In this document: positions 42,837 to 51,317 of the stretch, in pieces
Layout of the letters: the number at the start of each line of letters is the position of its first letter
Numbering within the stretch: the stretch's first letter is position 1
Assembly: GCF_943192995.1 (NCBI RefSeq)
Contig: NZ_CALPCP010000001.1
Location: 310,001-374,000, forward strand
Source of the DNA: Flintibacter muris
Lineage (GTDB): Bacteria; Bacillota; Clostridia; Oscillospirales; Oscillospiraceae
Direction of reading: 5' to 3'
DNA: 64,000 nt
Translations under genes and position numbers: made by a program
The notes under the pieces: model-generated
The model's database searches: none
What the model was told of the DNA's origin: nothing
The model's input: only the letters and a program-made list of their open reading frames with translations

Positions 42837-42905
42837 CATGATGTTCAGCAGTTCCTTCTTGGAGTACTGTCTCTTTTTACCGCCCTTCAGCAGATCATAC
42901 AACAT
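42755..42905 (-). pseudogene. Gene fragment fused to repeat C
   Basis: Minus-strand ATG at 42905 opens MLYDLLKGGKKRQYSKKELL-type sequence for about 25 codons (to NIMGN near 42831). From there the frame runs through repeat C copy 2 and stops at 42755. The first part looks like a real protein start, soluble and Lys-rich, of unknown family; the repeat appears to have cut it off. The inverted repeat AGAACCTGT/ACAGGTTCT (42908-42929) lies just upstream. Confidence 0.45.
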
Positions 42906-43025
42906 AAGAACCTGTGAATACAGGTTCTAAGCTTGTGTGCATCCTTGCGCTGCTGTTAGCGGTCCTGCTGGCTCACAAGAATATTTCATTTCCGCTGTAA
43001 ATATCCATTGAAAACAATGATAGTA

Positions 43026-43982
43026 TTACACCAGATTACACAGCAGCGCCGCGCCGACGACGCCGGCGTCATTGCCCAAAGAGGCCTTCTCAATGCGGAC
43101 GTGGTTGGCCTTGTCAAAGCAGCCCCGCCAAACCAGTTCACGCAGGGGGGCCAGAAGCAGATCGTCTTCAGCGTTGCTCACGCCGCCGCCCAGACAGATA
43201 ATTTCGGGCTGGATAATGTTGACCAGGTTTATCATACCCACAGACAGCCCCTGGAGGTAGTTGGACAGCACCCGTTTAGCGGCGGCGTCCCCCAGGCGGG
43301 CGGCCTGGAAGGGTGTGCGGCCGGTCACCTTAAAGCTGTCGCCGTCCACAATGGTCCACAGCTCGCTGCTCCGGTTCCGTTCCATCTCCAGCCGGGTGAG
43401 CTGGATCAGGGCGGTGGCGGAGCCATACCGCTCCCAGCAGCCCCGTCCGCCGCAGCCGCACAGGATGCCGTTGGGCTGGATAATCATGTGGCCGACTTCC
43501 ATGCCGGCGTTGGCAAAGCCGGTGAACAGCTTGCCGTCAACAATCAGGCCGCCGCCAATACCGGTTCCCAGCGTAATCATCACCACCGGGTCGCAGCCCT
43601 TGGCCGCCCCTGCCCAGTACTCGCCCACGGCGGCGCAGTTGGCATCGTTGCCCAGGAAAACAGGGACATCCCACTCCTTTTGGAACATCTCCCGTAGGGG
43701 CACGTTTTTGTTCCGGAAGGGCATATTGGGGTTTTGGACAAACAGCCCCGCCTTGTTGTCCACTGCGCCGGGCAGCCCGATTCCCACCGAGTTGATCTGG
43801 GAGGGGTCAACCTCCCCCACCTCGCACAGCCGGCGGGCCATCCGTACCAGCTCCGCGCCGAACTGTTCCGCTGTCATGTCCTTAGCCACAGGGGTATTGA
43901 CCTTGTTGAAGATATGCCCCAGCTCATTCACCAGACCGGCCACCAGATTGGTGCCGCCTACGTCAATCCCAATATAATGCAT
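43026..43982 (-). CDS. glcK: ROK family glucokinase
   Basis: 318 residues. ATP-binding GIDVGGTNLVAGLV (about 4-17), the ExGH-type MEVGHMIIQPNG, and the zinc site CGCGGRGCWERYGS (about 170-183). ROK sugar kinase phosphorylating glucose at carbon 6. The ATG overlaps the hprK stop by one base (TGATG), so it is coupled to hprK: carbon-catabolite sensing and glucose phosphorylation in one operon. Confidence 0.9.
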   Translation of the reverse strand: MHYIGIDVGGTNLVAGLVNELGHIFNKVNTPVAKDMTAEQFGAELVRMARRLCEVGEVDPSQINSVGIGLPGAVDNKAGLFVQNPNMPFRNKNVPLREMFQKEWDVPVFLGNDANCAAVGEYWAGAAKGCDPVVMITLGTGIGGGLIVDGKLFTGFANAGMEVGHMIIQPNGILCGCGGRGCWERYGSATALIQLTRLEMERNRSSELWTIVDGDSFKVTGRTPFQAARLGDAAAKRVLSNYLQGLSVGMINLVNIIQPEIICLGGGVSNAEDDLLLAPLRELVWRGCFDKANHVRIEKASLGNDAGVVGAALLCNLV

Positions 43983-44935
43983 CAGTTTGTTCCTCCTTCT
44001 AATTGTTCCGCAAACAGCTTATCCATACGGTTGGTTAGCTCCTGGGCCGCGTTGTGGCCCATCTTGCGGTTACGGTTGTTCATAGCGGCCACCTCCACAA
44101 TGGCGGCCAGATTCCTGCCGGGCTTTACCGGAATAGTGGCACAGGGGACCTTCACGCTTAAAATCTCTGTAAAGTGGGCGTCCAGACCAAAACGGTCATA
44201 TACCGCTTTGTCGTTCCAGGGCTCCAGGTTGATAACCAGGTCGATCTCCTGAAAGGGCTTGATGGCTCCCATCCCCAACAGACGGCTGATGTCAATCACG
44301 CCGATGCCCCGCAGCTCCATATAGCCCCGAATCAGCTCCGGGGAGGTGGCCAGCAGGGTATGGCGGCTGGTCTCCTTAATCTCCACCGCGTCGTCGGCCA
44401 CCAGGCGGTGTCCCCGCTTCAGCAGCTCAATGGCCACCTCGCTCTTGCCCACCCCGGACTCCCCCTGGATGAGCACCCCCTCGCCGTAGACCTCCAGCAT
44501 TACACCCGATTGGGTGATCTGCGGCGCCAGATGGTTATACATGCTGCTGATGAGGGCGCTCATAAAGATGGAGGTCTGCAAGGTGCTGCGCAGTACCGTC
44601 CGATTGTGCTTTTCCGCCATCTCCAGGCACTCCGGGAAGGGGTCCATCCCCCGGGTGAGGATCAGGGCCGGCACCGGATAGGCCAGCAGACGGTCAAATC
44701 TCTCCAGCCGCTGTTCCGGGGTCAGATCTGTAAGAAAGGCCTGCTCAGTCAGCCCGATAAGCAGCAGCCGTTCGGTATCAAAATGCTCAAAAAAGCCTGT
44801 CAGGGGCAGGCCGGGCCGGTTGATGTCCAGGGCTCTCAGGGGTACGTTCTCATAATCGGGAGCCGTGCGCAGAATCTCCAGGTTGAACTCCTGGATAATC
44901 TCCCCCAGCTTCACGCTCTTTTGCTGCTCTGACAT
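43982..44935 (-). CDS. hprK: HPr kinase/phosphorylase
   Basis: 317 residues. N-terminal domain (1-128), catalytic His135 (MYNHLAPQ), Walker A GESGVGKS (158-165), the family signature MELRGIGVIDI (about 206-216), and the C-terminal helix region. Phosphorylates and dephosphorylates HPr at Ser46 in answer to glycolytic metabolites, the centre of catabolite control in Firmicutes. Full length. Confidence 0.96.
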   Translation of the reverse strand: MSEQQKSVKLGEIIQEFNLEILRTAPDYENVPLRALDINRPGLPLTGFFEHFDTERLLLIGLTEQAFLTDLTPEQRLERFDRLLAYPVPALILTRGMDPFPECLEMAEKHNRTVLRSTLQTSIFMSALISSMYNHLAPQITQSGVMLEVYGEGVLIQGESGVGKSEVAIELLKRGHRLVADDAVEIKETSRHTLLATSPELIRGYMELRGIGVIDISRLLGMGAIKPFQEIDLVINLEPWNDKAVYDRFGLDAHFTEILSVKVPCATIPVKPGRNLAAIVEVAAMNNRNRKMGHNAAQELTNRMDKLFAEQLEGGTN

Positions 44936-45006
44936 GGATCAGTCTCCTCTCCGCTGTGTATTCTGCACTATGCTCGGAGGCAAGCCCTCCGGTTTTTTCC
45001 TTTTTT

Positions 45007-45036
45007 AGTATAATCGACAGAGGGCTTTTCTGTCAA
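45007..45036 (-). promoter_or_regulatory. hprK-glcK promoter
   Basis: Minus-strand -35 TTGACA (45031-45036), 18-base spacer, -10 TATACT (45007-45012). Confidence 0.7.
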
Positions 45037-45048
45037 TCACTTGAGAAA

Positions 45049-45087
45049 TAAAAAATCCTCTGTGCCTAAGCACAGAGGATTTTTTAT
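45049..45087 (-). terminator. rpmB terminator
   Basis: AAAAATCCTCTGTGC/GCACAGAGGATTTTT stem with CTAA loop; symmetrical and able to work both ways. Confidence 0.85.
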
Positions 45088-45093
45088 GTTCCA

Positions 45094-45282
45094 TTACACA
45101 GCGCGGGTGACCTTACCGGAACGGAGGCATCTGGTGCAGACGTACACGTGAGTGGGGGTACCATTCACGATTGCCTTTACCCGCTTCACGTTGGGCTTCC
45201 AGGCGCGGTTGGAGCGGCGGTGGGAGTGGGAAACCTTGATGCCGAAGGTCACGCCCTTGTCGCAAAATTCGCATTTGGCCAT
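45094..45282 (-). CDS. rpmB: 50S ribosomal protein L28
   Basis: 62 residues. MAKCEFCDKGVTFG start, SHSHRRSNRAWKPN core and VCTRCLRSGKV end. The two Cys pairs (CEFC, CTRC) mark the zinc-binding form of L28. Start ATG 45282 follows GAGGTAAGC; the open frame upstream has no site. Single gene with promoter and terminator. Confidence 0.97.
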   Translation of the reverse strand: MAKCEFCDKGVTFGIKVSHSHRRSNRAWKPNVKRVKAIVNGTPTHVYVCTRCLRSGKVTRAV

Positions 45283-45342
45283 GTTGCTTACCTCCTCGCT
45301 ATGAGAATCTATGAAATCGCCTTTAAAAAAGCTTCGACTGAT

Positions 45343-45371
45343 ATCATAACAGATATTCCGTAGAAATGCAA
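45343..45371 (-). promoter_or_regulatory. rpmB promoter
   Basis: Minus-strand -35 TTGCAT (45366-45371), 17-base spacer, -10 TATGAT (45343-45348). Confidence 0.65.
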
Positions 45372-45418
45372 GCGTTTTTTTACAAAAAGAGGGTTTTAGC
45401 AAAACAGACATTGTCGTC

Positions 45419-45447
45419 TTGCCCAACGTCCCAAAAGCTGGTATACT
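45419..45447 (+). promoter_or_regulatory. polA promoter
   Basis: -35 TTGCCC (45419-45424), 17-base spacer, -10 TATACT (45442-45447). Confidence 0.6.
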
Positions 45448-45484
45448 ATAACATCAAGATTTTGAACTGAGGGAGACTTCCGCT

Positions 45485-48181
45485 ATGAAAAAACTGATGG
45501 TTATCGACGGCAATTCCATTGTCAACCGGGCCTTTTATGGGGTGAGCCAGAGCCTGACCACCCGGGAGGGCCAGCCCACCAACGCTATTTTCGGCTTTCT
45601 GAATATTATGAACAAGCTGCTGGACGAGGTCTCCCCTGACGCGCTGTGCGTCACCTTTGACCGGTCCGCTCCCACCTTTCGCCACCTGGCCTATGACCAG
45701 TACAAGGCCAACCGCAAGGGGATGCCCGACGAACTGGCCAGCCAGATGCCCCTTTTAAAGGAGGTGCTGTCCGCCCTGAACATCCCCATGTACGAGCTGG
45801 ACGGCTGGGAGGCGGACGACCTGCTGGGCACCATTGCCCGGCTGGACGAGGAGGACGGCTGGGATACAGTGATTGTCACCGGGGACAAGGACTCCCTCCA
45901 GCTGGTGACGGAAAAAACCACCGTCAAGCTGGTGTCCACCCGCATGGGCCACACCACCACCAGGGATGTCACCCCGGACAGCTTCCGGGAGGAGTACGGC
46001 TTTGACCCAAAAAATATGATCGACCTGAAGGCCCTCATGGGGGATTCCTCCGACAATTACCCCGGCGTCAAGGGGGTGGGGGAGAAAACCGCCATGGCAC
46101 TTATCCAGCTCTATCGCACCATTGCCCACCTGTATGACCACATGCCTGATATCTGCTCCGCCCCCAATGCGGCCGCCAAGCCCGGCCTGGTGAAGAAGCT
46201 GGCCGAGGGCCGGGAGAGCGCCTTTTTGTCCTACGATCTGGCCACCATCCGCACCGACGCCCCCATCACCTTCCAGCCGGAGGACAGCCTGCGTCGGGAA
46301 CCGGACAACGACCGGCTGTATCAGCTCTTCCTGAATCTGGAGTTCTCCAAGCTCATTGACAAATACCGCCTCACAGCCCCTCAGGGGGAGGTGAAAGCCG
46401 GCTCGAACATCCCCGCCGCTGTGGAAGGCGGCTGCTATCTGGAGACGGAGATTTCTCCGGAGTACGCCCAGGAGCTGCTGGAGCTGTGGCGGACCAAGGA
46501 GGTCGTGCACGTTGTTGCCCTTCCCTCACTGAATGCGGTATGCGTGGAGTGCCGCCTGAACGACGACGCCTGGAACGCCAGCCTGCTGCGAGCAGACAAG
46601 CTGGAAAACTACAACGAGATCATTCAGACGCTCTTCTCCGACCCCGCCATTAAAAAGGCGGCCCACGGGGTAAAAAAACTGTGCCGCGCCCTGCTGGCCG
46701 AGGGCATCACCCCCGCTGGCTTTGTGTTTGACACCGAGGTGGCAGCCTATCTTCTGGCCCCCAGTGACGGCAGCTACGAGCTGGAAAAGCTGGGCCTGAC
46801 CTACTACAGCCAGCAGTTCCCCAAGGCCGCAGTTTACCTGGAGGAGGAGGCCTTCAGCCCTCTGTCCGACCCGGAGCCCCCTGCCCAGGCCATGATGTGC
46901 CACAGCCTCCTCATTGACGATCTGCGGGAGACTCTCACCGCCCGGCTCAAGGAGCTGGATATGTGGCAGCTGTATGAGACGGTGGACCTCCCCCTGTGCC
47001 AGGTGCTGGCCGGGATGGAGACGGAGGGCTTTCTGATCGACCGGGGGGCGCTGGCGGAATTCGGCCATATGCTGTCAGAGCGCATCAATCAGGTGCAGAA
47101 CACCATCTACCAGCTGGCCGGGGAGGACTCCTTCAATATCAACTCCACCCAGCAGCTGGGCCGCATCCTTTTTGACAACCTGGGCCTGCCCCCGGTGAAA
47201 AAAACCAAAACCGGCTACTCCACCAACGCCGACGTGCTGGAAAAGCTGCGGGGAGAGCACCCCATCATTGAACACATTCTGGAGTACCGCCAGCTCACCA
47301 AGCTGAAATCCACCTACGCCGACGGCCTGGGAAAGGTGATCGGCCCGGACGGCCGCATTCACACCTCCTTCCAGAACACCGTCACCGCCACAGGGCGGCT
47401 CAGCTCCACCGAACCCAATTTGCAGAACATCCCTGTCCGCACCGAGCTGGGGGCGGAACTGCGGAAAATGTTCGCCGCCCCGGTGGGAAAGGTGCTGGTA
47501 GACGCGGACTACTCCCAGATTGAGCTGCGCCTGCTGGCCCACATGGCCGGGGACCAGGCCATGATTGACGGCTTTCAGTCCGGGGAGGACATCCACACCA
47601 TCACCGCCTCCCAGGTCTTCGGCGTCCCGGCGGCGGAGGTCACCCCCCAGATGCGCCGGAGCGCCAAGGCGGTAAACTTCGGCATTGTCTACGGCATCTC
47701 CCCCTTCTCCCTGTCCCAGGACATTGGTGTCACCGTCCAGGAAGCCAAGGACTATATGGACCGCTACTTTGCCCACTACGCCGGGGTCCGGGCCTATATG
47801 GACGGCGTGGTGGAACAGGCCAAACAGGCCGGGTATGTCTCCACCCTGTGGGGGCGGAGGCGGTGGATTCCCGAGATCAAGTCCTCCAACTTCAACACCC
47901 GCTCCTTTGGGGAACGGGTGGCCCTCAACGCCCCCATCCAGGGCACCGCCGCCGATATTATCAAGCTGGCTATGATCCGGGTGTGGGACCGGCTCAAGAC
48001 CGAGGGGCTGGAGGGAAAGCTGGTCCTCCAGGTCCACGACGAGCTGATTGTGGAGTGCCCGGAGGCGGAGGCGGAAACCGTCTGCAAGCTGCTCCAGGAG
48101 GAGATGGAGGGCGTAGCCGCCCTGTCCGTCCCCCTGCTGGCCGAGACCCACGCAGGGAAAACCTGGGCGGAGGCCCATTAA
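45485..48181 (+). CDS. polA: DNA polymerase I
   Basis: 898 residues. 5'-3' exonuclease domain (1 to about 290; DGNSIVNRAFYG, YKANRKGMPDEL, GWEADDLLG, VTGDKDSLQL, MGDSSDNYPGVKGVG). The central 3'-5' exonuclease fold (about 300-480) lacks a clear Asp-x-Glu metal pair, so proofreading is probably lost, as in many Firmicutes. Polymerase domain with motif A DYSQIELRLLAH, motif B RRSAKAVNFGIVYG and motif C VHDEL. Acts in Okazaki-fragment processing and repair. Confidence 0.97.
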   Translation: MKKLMVIDGNSIVNRAFYGVSQSLTTREGQPTNAIFGFLNIMNKLLDEVSPDALCVTFDRSAPTFRHLAYDQYKANRKGMPDELASQMPLLKEVLSALNIPMYELDGWEADDLLGTIARLDEEDGWDTVIVTGDKDSLQLVTEKTTVKLVSTRMGHTTTRDVTPDSFREEYGFDPKNMIDLKALMGDSSDNYPGVKGVGEKTAMALIQLYRTIAHLYDHMPDICSAPNAAAKPGLVKKLAEGRESAFLSYDLATIRTDAPITFQPEDSLRREPDNDRLYQLFLNLEFSKLIDKYRLTAPQGEVKAGSNIPAAVEGGCYLETEISPEYAQELLELWRTKEVVHVVALPSLNAVCVECRLNDDAWNASLLRADKLENYNEIIQTLFSDPAIKKAAHGVKKLCRALLAEGITPAGFVFDTEVAAYLLAPSDGSYELEKLGLTYYSQQFPKAAVYLEEEAFSPLSDPEPPAQAMMCHSLLIDDLRETLTARLKELDMWQLYETVDLPLCQVLAGMETEGFLIDRGALAEFGHMLSERINQVQNTIYQLAGEDSFNINSTQQLGRILFDNLGLPPVKKTKTGYSTNADVLEKLRGEHPIIEHILEYRQLTKLKSTYADGLGKVIGPDGRIHTSFQNTVTATGRLSSTEPNLQNIPVRTELGAELRKMFAAPVGKVLVDADYSQIELRLLAHMAGDQAMIDGFQSGEDIHTITASQVFGVPAAEVTPQMRRSAKAVNFGIVYGISPFSLSQDIGVTVQEAKDYMDRYFAHYAGVRAYMDGVVEQAKQAGYVSTLWGRRRWIPEIKSSNFNTRSFGERVALNAPIQGTAADIIKLAMIRVWDRLKTEGLEGKLVLQVHDELIVECPEAEAETVCKLLQEEMEGVAALSVPLLAETHAGKTWAEAH

Positions 48182-48203
48182 AGCTCCCGTCCCGCCGCAG
48201 CGA

Positions 48204-48336
48204 AAAAGCCTCCCTTCGCAAAGGGAGGTGGCACGGCGAAGCCATGACGGAGGGTTTTCCCCTATCGAAATACATCCATCTCTTGGAGAAACCCCCCACC
48301 GCCCTTCGGGCAGAGCCCCCTTTGCGAAGGGAGCCT
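48204..48336. repeat. Palindromic intergenic repeat, family B, copy 2
   Basis: AAAAGCCTCCCTTCGCAAAG ... GGAGGTGGCACGGCGAAGCC ... CCCCCTTTGCGAAGGGAGCC. Opposite orientation to copy 1 at 2301-2433. The gap 48182-48534 also has a GGCCGCCGAGGGCGGCGGCC palindrome (about 48453-48473) related to family A cores; no gene. Confidence 0.8.
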
Positions 48337-48534
48337 TACCCCTGCGGGGACAATAGGGCTCCTGACCACTTATCCCCCAAAAACGACCGACCATCCAAAA
48401 TCCCTTGCCGGGAGGATTTTCCTTTGATACACTAAGGATGACCCTAAGACCGGGCCGCCGAGGGCGGCGGCCCCTACTCCACACCCATCATGCGGGCGGA
48501 CAATGTCCACCTCTACAGGATAGGAGGTCATCCC

Positions 48535-48924
48535 ATGAAAACCCGTACCAACAAAATTCTGCTGGCATTGTTTTTGCTGTTGCTGGCTGTCTATGTTTTT
48601 CTCTTTGCGGACTGCTTTTCCCAGCTTCCTATCAACCCCACCCCTTTGCAGCAAGGGCTGGTTCTGCACCTTCACGGCATCCCTATGTTTTTGATTCAGC
48701 TGCTTCTGTACCGGCTGTCCAAGCCCTGGTGGTGGCATCTGGTCCCGGTTCTGCCTATGCTTGTGGTCGGACTGGGCTTTATGAGCTTTGCCGAGTGGTA
48801 TATCCTGGGGTGGATTCTTGTTGCGTGGTGGTGCGCCGCCCCGGCTATAGGCTGCGCTCTGGCCTGGGCAGTATACAGCTTTTGGAAGCTGTACCGGAAG
48901 GGAGATGTCCGCAATGCTGATTAG
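48535..48924 (+). CDS. Membrane protein of unknown function
   Basis: 129 residues with four predicted helices (about 8-28, 41-60, 66-84, 90-112). No recognised motif. AGGAGG site before ATG 48535. First of a run of five co-directional genes; overlaps the next by eleven bases. Confidence 0.72.
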   Translation: MKTRTNKILLALFLLLLAVYVFLFADCFSQLPINPTPLQQGLVLHLHGIPMFLIQLLLYRLSKPWWWHLVPVLPMLVVGLGFMSFAEWYILGWILVAWWCAAPAIGCALAWAVYSFWKLYRKGDVRNAD

Positions 48925-49195
48925 TACGGTCTTTTCGCTGTTTTCCACTCTCACCGCCTTCGCCATGCTCAGTGCGCCCTTCTGCGTGCTCCAGCTGGTC
49001 CTCTGCCGGTGCCCCATCAAAGCGGTCTGGCTGGCTCCGCCGGTGCTGTTCGGAGCGGGCTTTCTGTGGGGCTGGCAGTATCTGGAGCAGCACAGCAACT
49101 GGGACGCTCTGCTGGGCATTCTGGTTATGTGCCCCAGCCTCTTTGGCCTGATTGGAAGCGGAGTGGGCTGGCTGCTCTGGAAAAAACGTCCATAG
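48914..49195 (+). CDS. Small membrane protein of unknown function
   Basis: 93 residues with three helices (about 2-25, 35-50, 62-85), ending LLWKKRP. The ATG at 48914 fits the AAGGGAG site; an in-frame ATG at 48905 is too close to it. Overlap with the upstream gene suggests coupled translation and a two-part membrane complex (inference). Confidence 0.68.
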   Translation: MLISTVFSLFSTLTAFAMLSAPFCVLQLVLCRCPIKAVWLAPPVLFGAGFLWGWQYLEQHSNWDALLGILVMCPSLFGLIGSGVGWLLWKKRP

Positions 49196-49210
49196 TAAGG
49201 AGGGACTCCT

Positions 49211-49843
49211 GTGGAACACGCCGTTTATATCGTCTTTTCTGCCACACCCACCGGGATGGGCCGCCTTATCCGCAAGGCCACCCGCAACCGGTATAACCAT
49301 GTGTCCCTCTCCCTCAGCCGTGACATCCACAAGATGTACACTTTCGCCCGCCTCCACCGGACCATCCCCTTGTACGGCGGCTTTGTGGTGGAGTCCATCC
49401 TGCGGTATCAATCCTTCGCCGGGGCCGCCCGGGTGAAGATCTGCCGGGTGGAGGTGCCTGAGCCCCAGTGGACCTACCTCCAAAACCACCTGGAGCGGCT
49501 GTGGAACGAACGGGAGGAGTATATCTACAACACCCCCGCCGCCCTGGCCTCACTGGTCCACCTGCGGCCCGCCATCTCCAAGGCCTACACCTGTGTCACC
49601 TTTGTGCAGGACATTCTGGCCCGGCATCACCTGGCCGGAGTGGAGGAAACCGACTGCCCCACCGTCCGCTCCCTGGAGCGCCGGCTGGCCTCCTGTGTGA
49701 TTTATGAGGGCCCCGCTCCCGCCTCCGCCCAGGAGTGGGGGGAGGACGTTTACCCCATGGAGACCACCACCCGCTACGCCGTCTACACCACCGCCCGCCA
49801 CTTTGGACGGCTGGCCCTGCGGGTGCTGACGGGGGTGCCCTGA
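49211..49843 (+). CDS. Permuted NlpC/P60 (YiiX-like) cysteine hydrolase candidate
   Basis: 210 residues, GTG start with AAGGAGGG. No signal peptide. NRYNHVSLSL (about 27-36) offers the catalytic His and KAYTCVTFVQDIL (about 124-136) the Cys, in the permuted order (His before Cys) of YiiX/YebB-type papain-like hydrolases. Possible substrates are peptide or lipid-linked amide bonds. Assignment rests on the pattern and is moderate. Confidence 0.6.
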   Translation: MEHAVYIVFSATPTGMGRLIRKATRNRYNHVSLSLSRDIHKMYTFARLHRTIPLYGGFVVESILRYQSFAGAARVKICRVEVPEPQWTYLQNHLERLWNEREEYIYNTPAALASLVHLRPAISKAYTCVTFVQDILARHHLAGVEETDCPTVRSLERRLASCVIYEGPAPASAQEWGEDVYPMETTTRYAVYTTARHFGRLALRVLTGVP

Positions 49844-50077
49844 ATGAAACACAAACAATGGCTCTGGACAATCCTGTTGTTTTTAGGGAGCGCTCCTTTT
49901 GTGTTTGCTTTTGGCTTCTGCTTTGTCACAAGTCTGCTTGATTTCAGCGGAGTAGGCTTTCATAAAACATCATTTTTGGACTACTTGCTTATGTGGAGCT
50001 TTTTGTATTGGCCGGCTTATGTGGTTGGAACCGCTTTGATCGCCCTGTCCTTTGTGTTTAGGAGAAAATCATCATGA
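49844..50077 (+). CDS. Small membrane protein of unknown function
   Basis: 77 residues with two helices (about 8-30 and 45-70). The ATG follows the preceding stop directly (TGAATG) and its own stop overlaps the next start by four bases (ATGA), so it is part of a tightly coupled set. AT-richer than polA. Confidence 0.65.
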   Translation: MKHKQWLWTILLFLGSAPFVFAFGFCFVTSLLDFSGVGFHKTSFLDYLLMWSFLYWPAYVVGTALIALSFVFRRKSS

Positions 50078-50748
50078 CAGATAAAAACAGAGGAAACACA
50101 TACGGGATCATGGGTCTTGTTCTGGTATGCTGTGTGGTGATGGCCTTTGTTGAAACGGTCGTCGAACCGGTGTATGCTGTGAAATCAGCGGCAAAAGCTG
50201 TGGTCTTCCTATTGTTTCCACTCACATTCGCAAAAGCGGCAAGCATCAGGTTGTTTGACCGCTCCTTTGCTTTAAACAAAAAGAGCGTCCTGAAATTACT
50301 GGCGCTTGGCGCTTCCATCTATGCTATTATTATAGGAGGCTACGCGCTGACCACCAATATTTTCGATTATGCGTCCCTGGTCGCTTCCCTTTCAGCCGAT
50401 CAAAAGGTGGACAACGGCAGCTTTATTTGGGTCGCCCTCTATATCTCCTTTGGCAACTCGTTTTTGGAGGAGTTTTTATTCCGTCACGTCTCGTTTCTTC
50501 AATTATCAAAATACGCGGCCCGGAAGACGGCATATCTGTTCAGTTCCATCCTGTTTGCAGTGTATCACATCGCCATGATTGGCGCATCCTTTCCGCTGCC
50601 GCTGCTGCTTTTGGCAGTGGCTGGATTGACAGTTGGTGGATTGATTTTCGACTATGTGGATGAAAGAGATCAAACGATTTACAATTCGTGGATCATTCAT
50701 TTGTTCGCAGACTTTGCCATTATGACAATCTGGTATCTTCATATTTAG
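50074..50748 (+). CDS. CPBP family intramembrane metalloprotease
   Basis: 224 residues, six or more helices. CPBP/CAAX-protease motif 1 FLEEFLFRH (about 129-137), motif 2 FAVYHIAMIG (His near 161) and a late WIIHLFADF. These membrane-embedded proteases process prenylated or bacteriocin-related proteins or serve as immunity factors. Neighbouring small membrane genes hint at a peptide-handling locus, but no precursor peptide is visible. Confidence 0.85.
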   Translation: MTDKNRGNTYGIMGLVLVCCVVMAFVETVVEPVYAVKSAAKAVVFLLFPLTFAKAASIRLFDRSFALNKKSVLKLLALGASIYAIIIGGYALTTNIFDYASLVASLSADQKVDNGSFIWVALYISFGNSFLEEFLFRHVSFLQLSKYAARKTAYLFSSILFAVYHIAMIGASFPLPLLLLAVAGLTVGGLIFDYVDERDQTIYNSWIIHLFADFAIMTIWYLHI

Positions 50749-50760
50749 AGGAGTTTTTCT

Positions 50761-51216
50761 ATGTACTACGAAATCGTCCCCATGGACCGCAGCCACATCC
50801 CTCAGATCGCGGCACTGGAGCGGGAGTGCTTTACCGACCCCTGGAGCGAGCGCCTGCTGGAGGACGCCCTGTTCGACCCACAGGCCAGCTTTATCGTGGC
50901 CGAAGACGGGGAGGAGGGCAACATCCTGGGCTACGCCGGCCTCCACGCCGTGCTGGACGAGGGCTACATTGACAATATCGCCGTCGCCCCCGACGCCCGG
51001 CGGCACGGGGTGGCCTCCGCCCTGCTGGACGTGTTCTGCCGGTTTGGAGCGGCCAACCTGGCCTTCCTCACCCTGGAGGTACGCAAGTCCAACGCTCCCG
51101 CCATTGCCCTGTATGAGAAATTCGGCTTTCAGCAGGCCGGCCTGCGCCCCGGCTACTACCAGCGTCCAAAGGAGGACGCCGTCATCATGACCCGGGAGTT
51201 TTCAGAGCATCCATAG
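50761..51216 (+). CDS. rimI: Ribosomal protein S18-alanine N-acetyltransferase
   Basis: 151 residues, GNAT fold. Acetyl-CoA site RRHGVASALLD (about 80-90), ECFTDPWSERLLEDALFD near the start, and KFGFQQAGLRPGYY with the late Tyr typical of RimI. It precedes tsaD, a common neighbour in Firmicutes. GAGGAG ribosome site. Confidence 0.92.
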   Translation: MYYEIVPMDRSHIPQIAALERECFTDPWSERLLEDALFDPQASFIVAEDGEEGNILGYAGLHAVLDEGYIDNIAVAPDARRHGVASALLDVFCRFGAANLAFLTLEVRKSNAPAIALYEKFGFQQAGLRPGYYQRPKEDAVIMTREFSEHP

Positions 51217-51317
51217 TGCGCGGCAACCCATCGCTTTGTTACCATGTATCTTTTTACGAAAAGCGGCGGGCCAAGGCCGTCCCGCCCTGCGATATTCCCC
51301 TTGAAAGTGGTGTTTTT

